Assembly: GCA_021788795.1 (NCBI GenBank)
Contig: JAJYKG010000158.1
Coordinates: forward strand, 1-5,436
Direction of reading: 5' to 3'
Length of the DNA: 5,436 bases
Source: Thermoplasmata archaeon
Lineage (GTDB): Archaea; Thermoplasmatota; Thermoplasmata; RBG-16-68-12
Of this stretch, positions 1 to 4,815 are shown piece by piece. The position numbers and the translations under genes are program-made. Positions within the stretch are counted from its first letter, which is position 1, and every line of letters starts with the position of its first letter. The notes beneath the pieces were generated by a model, which searched no databases, was not told where the DNA came from, and was given only the letters and a program-made list of their open reading frames with translations.

Positions 1-125
1 TGGTACGACAACATGCCCGTGGACATGCCGAGGGCCCGCCCGATGCGGCGGAGGTGGACGCCGGGGTTCGCGAGCAGGTAGTCATAGATCCGGCGGCGGC
101 TCTCGAGTTCGAGTCCTTCGGTCAT
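1..125 (-). CDS. Winged helix-turn-helix transcriptional regulator (N-terminal part, runs off the left edge)
   Basis: Forty-one complete codons are visible from an ATG at 125. They read MTEGLELESRRRIYDYLLAN and then PGVHLRRIGRALGMSTGMLSY. This is the first helices of a winged helix domain of the archaeal ArsR/MarR-like kind: a basic helix (residues 9-19), the 'NPGVHLRRI' turn and a recognition-helix segment 'LGMSTGMLSY'. It is expected to be a cytosolic DNA-binding regulator; target and effector cannot be seen. The start lies 4 nt after the stop of the membrane-protein gene upstream. An AGGTGA-like ribosome binding site (130-135) overlaps that stop, so the two genes are almost certainly co-transcribed and translationally coupled. 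The C-terminal part is outside the window. Confidence 0.8.
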   Translation of the reverse strand, partial: MTEGLELESRRRIYDYLLANPGVHLRRIGRALGMSTGMLSY

Positions 126-129
126 TGCT

Positions 130-387
130 TCACCTGAGCAGGGCGAGATACAGGGACACGAGGACGGCCAGGTTGAGCCCGACCCATTCCGTGCCGACGG
201 AGGAGGTCCAGGACAGGGCCATCTCCGCGACGAGCCAGAGCCCCTCGACGAGGAAGATCCCGAACGCCGCGGCCAGGAGGAGGAACCGCCGCTCGCGGTG
301 CCTCGCGTACGACTTCACCGAGACCGCCGCGAGAATCGCGGCGAACCCGACGAAGGCCACCCGGACGAACGCGTCGAGAGGGCCCAT
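130..387 (-). CDS. Small multi-pass membrane protein, DUF7521-like, paired with a winged-helix regulator
   Basis: From the ATG at 387 the product is 85 residues, starting MGPLDAFVRVAFVGFAAILA. It has three predicted membrane segments: about residues 5-22, 29-51 (LLLAAAFGIFLVEGLWLVAEMA) and 63-83 (VGLNLAVLVSLYLAL). A basic loop (KSYARHRERR) sits between the first two, so that loop probably faces the cytosol. Size and layout resemble the small archaeal membrane proteins annotated as DUF7521, often found beside winged-helix regulators (recalled similarity, not a search). Its biochemical role is unknown; membrane sensing for the adjacent regulator is only a guess. The start is uncertain. An in-frame ATG at 396 adds three residues (MAC), and the frame stays open to 519, but that extension is not hydrophobic and crosses the probable promoter. 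The ATG at 387 best fits a TATA-like box at 412-419. Confidence 0.65.
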   Translation of the reverse strand: MGPLDAFVRVAFVGFAAILAAVSVKSYARHRERRFLLLAAAFGIFLVEGLWLVAEMALSWTSSVGTEWVGLNLAVLVSLYLALLR

Positions 388-411
388 GCAGGCCATTGAA
401 TAGAATCGCCG

Positions 412-428
412 GGTAAAAGGGTTTTTCG
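412..428 (-). promoter_or_regulatory. Probable archaeal promoter (TATA-like box) for the membrane protein/regulator pair
   Basis: Read on the minus strand, this AT-rich patch is ACGAAAAACCCTTTTACC in a GC-rich setting. The CTTTTACC part lies 25-32 nt before the ATG at 387, where a TATA box belongs for a leaderless transcript. The GAAAAACC part has the same spacing to the alternative ATG at 396. The match to a canonical TTTAWATA box is imperfect, so the call rests on position and base composition. Confidence 0.4.
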
Positions 429-472
429 TACAGCGGTCGAAGGTCGGTCGTGACCCTACGGATGCGTTGGAG

Positions 473-500
473 GTCGACAAGTTCGACGGTTGTACCAACC
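473..500. repeat. Two adjacent short inverted repeats in the divergent intergenic region
   Basis: GTCGA-CAAGT-TCGAC (473-487) is followed directly by GGTTG-TAC-CAACC (488-500). Each has perfect 5-bp arms. They lie between the two divergent promoters, 17 nt or more upstream of the TATA-like box of the surface-protein gene. They could form an operator for a dimeric regulator, possibly the winged-helix protein encoded nearby, but 5-bp arms can also arise by chance. The rest of the intergenic region shows nothing beyond the two promoters. Confidence 0.3.
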
Positions 501-516
501 TTTCCCGGAGCCGCAC

Positions 517-530
517 CAAAATACATTTAG
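517..530 (+). promoter_or_regulatory. Probable TATA-box promoter for the surface-protein gene
   Basis: The patch ACCAAAATACATTTAG is the only AT-rich stretch in the 60 nt before the gene. Its TACATTTA core (522-529) ends 26 nt before the ATG at 556. No Shine-Dalgarno sequence precedes that ATG. Both facts fit a leaderless or nearly leaderless archaeal transcript starting around 550-556. Confidence 0.55.
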
Positions 531-555
531 GGCCGGAAGGCCGCTCCTGGTATGG

Positions 556-1785
556 ATGAGGAAAGGGTGGGGCGCTCTCCGCCGCTTCCGCAGAGCGGCC
601 GTGGCGCTCGTCGCGCTAGCTCTCCTTCCCGTCGCGTTGGCCGCGGCGTCGGCCCTCCCCGGGACCTCGGCCGGGCCGGCCGCGGCCGCCAGCGGGCTCG
701 TCGCGCAGGACGTGAACCTCCCCTATGTCGAGGCGCTGCAACGGAGCCAGCAGAGCGAGCTCTTCGCGCCTTTCCTGTGGAACGGGCATTCGGTCACGGG
801 CCCGTTCGTCACCTTCGACTTCTCCCCCGAGACCGGCCGGATCGTCGGCCTCTTCGCGGTGAACGAGACCGAGGCCGATCTCCTCGTGGACTCGATGCAG
901 TTGGTCGGCTTCACGCCGACCACGAACCCGCAGGCCGCCGGTTCCACGTTCGTTGCCAATGGCTTCGGCGTCACGCTCGTGTCTCACGACGAGCCCACGG
1001 CCCTCCTGGAGGTCAAGACGACGGGCGAGCCGCGGACCGTGACGTTCAGCTTCCCCACGAACACGTCGGACCTCCAGCTCTCCCAGGCGATGATCTGGCC
1101 CCGGTCGAGCCTCTCCTTCTCCGTCGGGGGCAGCGACGGCCGGATCATCGTGGGCCGGGGCGCGCTGGCGGTGAACGGCACGACCGTCACGGCCAAGCTC
1201 TCGGCGGACGACTACCTCGCCTTCCGGGCGGTCCCCTCCTTCACGGAGCATGCCGCGGAGCGGAACGCGGTCCTCGACGCCTTCGCCTCGGGCCGCCTCG
1301 CCGCCGAGTACGACCTCGTCGCAATGAGCAACGGCGGCTGGCTGGAGAACGAGGCGGAGTACCAGCCCACGCTCAAGATGGCGGGCAGCGGGATCGGCTT
1401 CGGCACGGCCTCGGTCAGCCTGAGCTCGTCGGAGACCCGGGAGGGCCTCGTGCTCCTCGCCTTCGACCCCCAGACGATGCCCGCGGGTGCGGGGCACCAG
1501 ATCGTCGTCCGGGACAACGGCGCGCCGATCTCGGAGACCTCCAGCCCGCTGGCCTCCCTGTACGCGTCGGCGGGATACTCCGAGCAGGCTTCCTTCGCCC
1601 GACTCCCGATGAACGCGACGGTCCTCGTGGTCTACCTCCCGTCCCTCAGCGCGTCCACCCTGACCGTGAACAGCGTGCCCCTGACCTCCACCGGCCTGGA
1701 CACGGGCACCCTGCTCGCGATGGTGGCCGCCATCTTCGTCGTCTCCGTCGCGGCCGCGGTCATGTTCCGTCCGCGGCGCGATTGA
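556..1785 (+). CDS. Secreted, membrane-anchored surface protein of unknown function
   Basis: The protein has 409 residues. It begins with a basic N-region (MRKGWGALRRFRR) and a hydrophobic segment at residues 14-33 (AAVALVALALLPVALAAASA) typical of a Sec signal peptide or anchor. An ectodomain of about 350 residues follows, rich in Ser, Thr and beta-prone stretches, with four N-glycosylation sequons (Asn 103, 169, 207, 353). It ends with a membrane segment (about 387-403) and a short basic tail, FRPRRD. The expected topology is an extracellular body held by the C-terminal helix with the tail inside. There are no cysteines and no catalytic motif that I recognise, so adhesion, S-layer-like or ligand-binding roles are open. 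The start at 556 is chosen because the frame's upstream ATG (490) would translate through the TATA box and add a non-signal extension, whereas Met556 starts an ideal signal peptide. Confidence 0.75.
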   Translation: MRKGWGALRRFRRAAVALVALALLPVALAAASALPGTSAGPAAAASGLVAQDVNLPYVEALQRSQQSELFAPFLWNGHSVTGPFVTFDFSPETGRIVGLFAVNETEADLLVDSMQLVGFTPTTNPQAAGSTFVANGFGVTLVSHDEPTALLEVKTTGEPRTVTFSFPTNTSDLQLSQAMIWPRSSLSFSVGGSDGRIIVGRGALAVNGTTVTAKLSADDYLAFRAVPSFTEHAAERNAVLDAFASGRLAAEYDLVAMSNGGWLENEAEYQPTLKMAGSGIGFGTASVSLSSSETREGLVLLAFDPQTMPAGAGHQIVVRDNGAPISETSSPLASLYASAGYSEQASFARLPMNATVLVVYLPSLSASTLTVNSVPLTSTGLDTGTLLAMVAAIFVVSVAAAVMFRPRRD

Positions 1786-1793
1786 GCGGCGAG

Positions 1794-1803
1794 TTTTCTT
1801 ATA
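1794..1803 (+). promoter_or_regulatory. TATA-box promoter for the small Cys/His protein gene
   Basis: TTTTCTTATA lies 25-34 nt upstream of the ATG at 1828, which has no Shine-Dalgarno sequence. This is the expected spacing for a leaderless archaeal transcript. The same T-rich tract begins 8 nt after the stop of the upstream gene, so it could also help end that transcript, since archaeal termination commonly uses T-runs. Confidence 0.6.
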
Positions 1804-1827
1804 CCGGACCCGTCATCGCCGGGCGCG

Positions 1828-2031
1828 ATGCCGGAGAAGAAGGAGGTCTGCGGCGTGGCCGGTTGCGGGCAGGACGCCGTGCGGTCCGTCGCCCTGGACA
1901 AGGCCAAGGACATCCTCACCGGGAAGTCGCTCACGGCGGACTTCCGGCGCGTGCACCTCTGCCGCGAGCATTACCGCACGTTCCGGAAGGCGACGAAGAA
2001 GGACCGGGAACTCGAGCGCCTCGGCTGGTGA
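1828..2031 (+). CDS. Small Cys/His protein, probable zinc-binding
   Basis: This 67-residue basic protein has a Cys8-x4-Cys13 pair near the N-terminus (VCGVAGC) and a Cys45-x2-His48 pair (HLCREHY), with His43 nearby. Four such ligands 31 residues apart suit a single structural zinc site, as in small treble-clef or zinc-ribbon-like archaeal proteins. The C-terminal third is a charged helix (FRKATKKDRELERLGW), consistent with nucleic-acid or protein contacts. It has no signal peptide and should be cytosolic. It has its own TATA-like box and stands between unrelated genes, so context gives no function. I do not recognise a named family. The full ligand set and the gene-like promoter make it likely to be real despite its size. 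Confidence 0.7.
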   Translation: MPEKKEVCGVAGCGQDAVRSVALDKAKDILTGKSLTADFRRVHLCREHYRTFRKATKKDRELERLGW

Positions 2032-2064
2032 GCGAACCGCGGGGGGCCGTCGAGACGTGACCTC

Positions 2065-2291
2065 GTGGGTCCGCGCCCGCGCCCCATCAACTTCCTGACC
2101 AACGCGGCGGCCTCCGCGGCCGGGCGGTTCACATCGTGGGCCCCATCGCCGGCGGATTCCTCGCGAGCCTCGGCTACGACCTCACGTTCGACGCGGCCGC
2201 GGGCATGGCGCTCGCGGCACTCGTGGACTTCGTGGCCACGGCCCCTCCGAGGGTGCCGCGGCCCGTCCGACCCGCACCGGGCGCGGGCTAG
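2065..2291 (+). pseudogene. Frameshifted C-terminal remnant of a probable major facilitator (MFS) transporter
   Basis: One frame gives RPRPINFLTNAAASAAG (about 2077-2126). A second frame, from about 2133 to the TAG at 2289-2291, gives IVGPIAGGFLASLGYD, then LTFDAAAGMALAALVDFVAT and a Pro/Arg-rich tail. Joined across a frameshift near 2124-2135 they resemble the last two membrane helices of an MFS permease, where 'GPxxGGxLAxxxGY' followed by a hydrophobic helix and a short polar tail is usual. The first ten or so helices are absent: the region upstream is the intact Cys/His gene. No promoter or ribosome binding site is seen, so it is probably a decaying fragment left by a deletion or rearrangement. 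Its stop shares bases with the stop of the convergent wtpC. The family call rests on pattern recognition only. Confidence 0.5.
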
Positions 2292-2911
2292 GCCTCGATG
2301 CGGCCACCGCGCAGCCGGACCACAGCGTCGCCGAGGGCGACGGACTCCTCCTGGTGGCTGACGTGGAGGACCGTGATGCCTCGCTCCGCGGCGATGGCCC
2401 TCACGGAGGACGCGATGGCACCGCGGTCCGCGACGTCAATCGAGGCGTAGGGTTCGTCGAGCAGGAGGACCCTGGGTCTGGAGACGAGGGCGCGGGCAAT
2501 CTCCGCACGGCGGGATTGGCCGGTGCTCAGCTGGCCAGGCCGCCTCCCGGCCAGGGAACGGATTCCGAGGAGGTCGAGAGCGGCATCAATCTCCTCCCCC
2601 GGGACTGATCCGTGGCGCCGTGGGAAGCCGACGTTCTCGGCGACCGTGAGATGGGGGAAGAGCATGGGCTCCGCGAATACGAAGGCGGCTTCCCGCGCCT
2701 CGGGCGGTTTCGGCCCCGCGTCCTCCCCGTCGAGGCGGAGCCTACCCGCGTCCGGGGAGAGGAAGCCGGCGACCAGGTACAGGAGCGTGGTCTTCCCCGC
2801 GCCGTTCGGACCGACGAGCACGAGGTACTCCCCCGAGGCCACGCGGAGGTCGAGCGGGCCGAGCTCGAACGCCCCGCGGCGCTTCCTCACGCCGTCGAAG
2901 TGGATGTCCAT
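2288..2911 (-). CDS. wtpC: ABC transporter ATP-binding protein, tungstate/molybdate uptake (WtpC/ModC type)
   Basis: The 207-residue cytosolic ATPase should power oxyanion import through the WtpB dimer. Visible motifs in order: Walker A GPNGAGKTT (34-42), ABC signature LSTGQ (128-132), Walker B VLLLDEP (148-154) with catalytic Glu153, D-loop ASID (156-159) and switch His186 (HVSH). The Q-loop region reads FVFAEPMLFPHLTV, with Ala80 where almost all importers have Gln (usual form 'VFQ'). The protein stops right after the core domain (RGGRIEA) and has no C-terminal TOBE/Mop regulatory domain, which longer WtpC/ModC proteins carry. The ATG at 2911 is chosen because it begins the usual N-terminal strand (MDIHFDGVRKRRG). 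It lies inside wtpB, a 25-nt overlap that suggests translational coupling. The ribosome binding site is weak. The gene could serve a related oxyanion, but its position argues for tungstate or molybdate. Confidence 0.88.
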   Translation of the reverse strand: MDIHFDGVRKRRGAFELGPLDLRVASGEYLVLVGPNGAGKTTLLYLVAGFLSPDAGRLRLDGEDAGPKPPEAREAAFVFAEPMLFPHLTVAENVGFPRRHGSVPGEEIDAALDLLGIRSLAGRRPGQLSTGQSRRAEIARALVSRPRVLLLDEPYASIDVADRGAIASSVRAIAAERGITVLHVSHQEESVALGDAVVRLRGGRIEA

Positions 2912-3708
2912 GGACGCGCCTTGACCATCTGGAGCAGGACGAGCGGGATCAGCGAGACGAGGAGGAACGCGCCGGCGTAGCCCAAGACCACGCCGAGGCC
3001 CTCGGACTGGTAGAGGGCCCAGAGAAAGTTGGAGGCGGGCATCACCGTACCGAGGAACGGCAGGCCCAGGAGGAAGTACGCGAGGACCGCGATGGAACCG
3101 AACTCGCTCACGGCCCGCGCCCACGTCAAGAGGAACGACTCCAGGATGGGGCCGCGGAGGTTCGGGACGACGACCCGGGCGAAGGTCTCCCCGGGCCCGG
3201 CCCCGAGGGACCGGGCCGCGAGCTCGAGGCGCGGGTCCAGCTTCGCGACGCTCTCCTTGACGCCCGAGACGAAGTAGGGGGAGGAGACGAAGAAGAACGC
3301 GAGGGTGAGCCCCAGGAACGTGTCCACCACGGGGACGGGACCGAGGATCGCGTAGAGGGGCGAGAGGGGCGAGAACATGAGGAGGAGGGCGATGCCCGCG
3401 ACGAGGTGCGGCACCGTGAGCGGGGCGAGGACGGCCGCCTCGACGACCGCGCCGAGCCGACCGGGGAGCAGGCCCCGGGCGAGCGCGTAGGCCGACGGCG
3501 TGCCCAGGAGGACTGCGAGGGCTGCGGCCAGCCCGGCCCCCGCAAACGTCACGAGGACGGACGCCAGGAAGGCGGGGTCCTGGAACGCCGCCAGGAGGCC
3601 GTGCCCTGCGGACAGGCCCAGGAGGACCGCGAGGGGGACCAGCAGGACGAGGAGCAAGACCGCGAGCGGGACCGCGAAGACGAGCGGGAGCCGGCGTGGA
3701 CGGGACAT
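2887..3708 (-). CDS. wtpB: ABC transporter permease, tungstate/molybdate uptake (WtpB/ModB type)
   Basis: The product is a 273-residue integral membrane protein with six predicted helices (about 8-32, 48-70, 90-113, 131-150, 188-216 and 241-262). The cytoplasmic EAA loop that contacts the ATPase is clear at residues 161-188: LELAARSLGAGPGETFARVV and on to VPNLRGPI. It is followed by the 'WARAVSEFGSIAVL' stretch characteristic of molybdate/tungstate/sulfate-type permeases. It should form a homodimeric channel taking oxyanion from WtpA. Its start lies 1 nt after the wtpA stop, behind a strong AGGAGGG ribosome binding site. Its last eight or so codons (ARPWTSTSTA end) overlap the start of wtpC and look unstructured. 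Length and topology are normal for the family. Confidence 0.9.
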   Translation of the reverse strand: MSRPRRLPLVFAVPLAVLLLVLLVPLAVLLGLSAGHGLLAAFQDPAFLASVLVTFAGAGLAAALAVLLGTPSAYALARGLLPGRLGAVVEAAVLAPLTVPHLVAGIALLLMFSPLSPLYAILGPVPVVDTFLGLTLAFFFVSSPYFVSGVKESVAKLDPRLELAARSLGAGPGETFARVVVPNLRGPILESFLLTWARAVSEFGSIAVLAYFLLGLPFLGTVMPASNFLWALYQSEGLGVVLGYAGAFLLVSLIPLVLLQMVKARPWTSTSTA

Positions 3709-3709
3709 G

Positions 3710-4780
3710 CTACACGCCCTCCTGCAGGAGCGAGGAGCCGAGCACGTCCCGCAAGGTCGGCTCCAAGCTCGTCGCGTTCCCGGAGAACTGGGCGGGGGCC
3801 AGGAAGGCGAGGCTCATCCCCTCCATCACGGCGCGGCCCTGGGGGGACAGGAGGTACAGGATGACGCGGGCGGCGTCCGCGGGGTCGGGAGCGTCCGCAG
3901 GGATCGTCGCGGCGAGGACGATGGGCGCACCGTGCAGCGTCGTGGTGCCGCCCGAGGACGTGACGTTCACGGAGGCCCGGGCGTAGAACGCGGACTCGTT
4001 CACGTCGCCCAGGTCGACCTGCGACGCGAGGCGGACGTAGGGGATGCTCGCGCCTTCCGCCGCGGACAGGTAGAGGGCCAGGTCGTAGTCGATCGACCCG
4101 GACTGGATGTAGCTGAAGAGCTGGCTCCCCGCACCCACGGTCACGACGCGGCCGGCCTGCTGGGCGGCCCTGAGGAGGGCGGTGTAGTGGCCCGCGTCGC
4201 CGTAGAAGAGGAGGCCCGCGAGCTGGAGCTCCATGAGGACGCGGTAGCCCTCGGGATCCGTGTTCGGGTCGCTCACCCCAATCTTGCCGCCGCTGGAGAA
4301 GACGTGGTCGAGGAGTTCGCGCGTCACGTTGAGCGCTCCGGCCTGGTTCCCCGCGGCCAGGTCCGCGGACATCGAGGCCGACCAGTTCGCCAGGAGCGAC
4401 GCGGACGAGGAGTACGTGGAGTAGCCCACGACCATGTGGTCCCGGGCCAGCGCGATGTACCAGTCCGCGAGGTCCGGGTAGAGGACCGCCTGGATGACCG
4501 CCGGGTCCACGCTCAGGAACAGGCTGTAGGTGCCGCGGACCAGGGCGATCTGCCGCGCGCCCGCGAGCGATCCCTCGACGAGGTAGTTCGCCTGCACGCC
4601 GGCGCCCTGCGCCGCGGCCGTGGCCAGTTTCGCGTACAGGGATGCTGCGACCCCGAGGAGCTCCGGGGACGCCGGTGACGCCGGGGAGGCGGTGAGACGG
4701 CCGAGGGCGAACCCCGACCCCGCGGCGGCGAGAACCGCGGCCAGGACGATCACGAGAGACCTGGACTTCCCGAAGGCCAT
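3710..4780 (-). CDS. wtpA: Tungstate/molybdate ABC transporter substrate-binding protein (WtpA/ModA type), divergent
   Basis: This 356-residue extracellular binding protein has an N-terminal hydrophobic segment (residues 8-27) and a TASPASPASP linker. There is no lipobox cysteine, so it is probably held by an uncleaved signal anchor. WtpA hallmarks are AASL (46-48 region), EGSLAGARQI (70-79), 'LADWYIALARDHMVVGY' (104-120), 'IGVSDPNTDPEGYR' (167-180) with Asp175 a likely metal-oxyanion ligand, and 'GAPIVLAATIPADAPDP' to LLSPQGRAVME (284-320). In the family a Glu in a 'DYxFEY' motif supplies the second carboxylate to the metal; here the matching segment is DYDLALYLSA (231-240) with no Glu. Four sequons (Asn132, 151, 261, 272) and Asn335 suggest glycosylation. 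There is no Shine-Dalgarno sequence; a TATA-like box inside the ModE site lies 26-32 nt upstream, so the mRNA is probably leaderless. Substrate preference between W and Mo cannot be read. Confidence 0.88.
   Translation of the reverse strand: MAFGKSRSLVIVLAAVLAAAGSGFALGRLTASPASPASPELLGVAASLYAKLATAAAQGAGVQANYLVEGSLAGARQIALVRGTYSLFLSVDPAVIQAVLYPDLADWYIALARDHMVVGYSTYSSSASLLANWSASMSADLAAGNQAGALNVTRELLDHVFSSGGKIGVSDPNTDPEGYRVLMELQLAGLLFYGDAGHYTALLRAAQQAGRVVTVGAGSQLFSYIQSGSIDYDLALYLSAAEGASIPYVRLASQVDLGDVNESAFYARASVNVTSSGGTTTLHGAPIVLAATIPADAPDPADAARVILYLLSPQGRAVMEGMSLAFLAPAQFSGNATSLEPTLRDVLGSSLLQEGV
3717..3723 (-). promoter_or_regulatory. Strong ribosome binding site for wtpB
   Basis: On the minus strand AGGAGGG lies 8 nt before the wtpB ATG at 3708, within the last codons of wtpA. 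It is the clearest Shine-Dalgarno sequence in the window and fixes the wtpB start. It fits internal operon genes being initiated by Shine-Dalgarno while the first gene, wtpA, is leaderless. Confidence 0.75.
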
Positions 4781-4790
4781 GGCGGGGTCT

Positions 4791-4814
4791 CGTTATGTAC
4801 ACGCGTACATAACG
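4791..4814. promoter_or_regulatory. ModE-type operator: palindrome overlapping the wtpA promoter
   Basis: Two perfect 10-bp arms, CGTTATGTAC (4791-4800) and GTACATAACG (4805-4814), flank a 4-nt spacer ACGC. Size, spacing and sequence closely match the E. coli ModE operator at modA as I recall it (CGTTATAT, 7 nt, TACATAACG). The site sits just after the modE stop and 10 nt before wtpA. It is almost certainly the DNA target of the adjacent ModE protein. Confidence 0.85.
4805..4813 (-). promoter_or_regulatory. Probable TATA box of wtpA, embedded in the ModE operator
   Basis: On the minus strand the distal arm of the palindrome reads GTTATGTAC, preceded by CTAAAC as a possible BRE. Its TTATGTA core lies 26-32 nt before the wtpA ATG at 4780, the normal distance for an archaeal leaderless promoter. 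No other AT-rich patch exists in the gap. Operator binding would therefore compete directly with TBP/TFB. Confidence 0.6.
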
Positions 4815-4815
4815 T

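Noticed and set aside
518..530. TACATTTA near 522-529 as a second ModE half-site.
   Set aside because: Only TACAT matches and there is no opposing arm; it is better explained as a TATA-like box.
490..555. Upstream ATG at 490 as the start of the surface protein.
   Set aside because: It would place the TATA-like box inside the coding region and put a 22-residue polar extension before a good signal peptide.
552..2060. Long plus-strand open frame of 502 codons starting at the ATG at 552.
   Set aside because: It is a shadow of the 556-1785 gene in a GC-rich sequence. Its product is Arg/Pro/Gly-rich with no signal peptide or domain, while the other frame gives a coherent secreted protein and a separate Cys/His protein.
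2912..3124. Upstream extension of the wtpC frame to 3124.
   Set aside because: The extension is an out-of-frame reading of wtpB with no family similarity; Met at 2911 starts the standard ABC N-terminal strand.
3500..4678. Plus-strand open frame of 392 codons antisense to wtpB/wtpA.
   Set aside because: Low-complexity Arg/Gly/Glu-rich translation caused by high GC; the opposite strand encodes clear WtpA and WtpB with family motifs.
3549..4802. Minus-strand open frame of 417 codons overlapping wtpA in another frame.
   Set aside because: Arg/Gly/Pro-rich shadow with no domain; its start lies inside the ModE operator.
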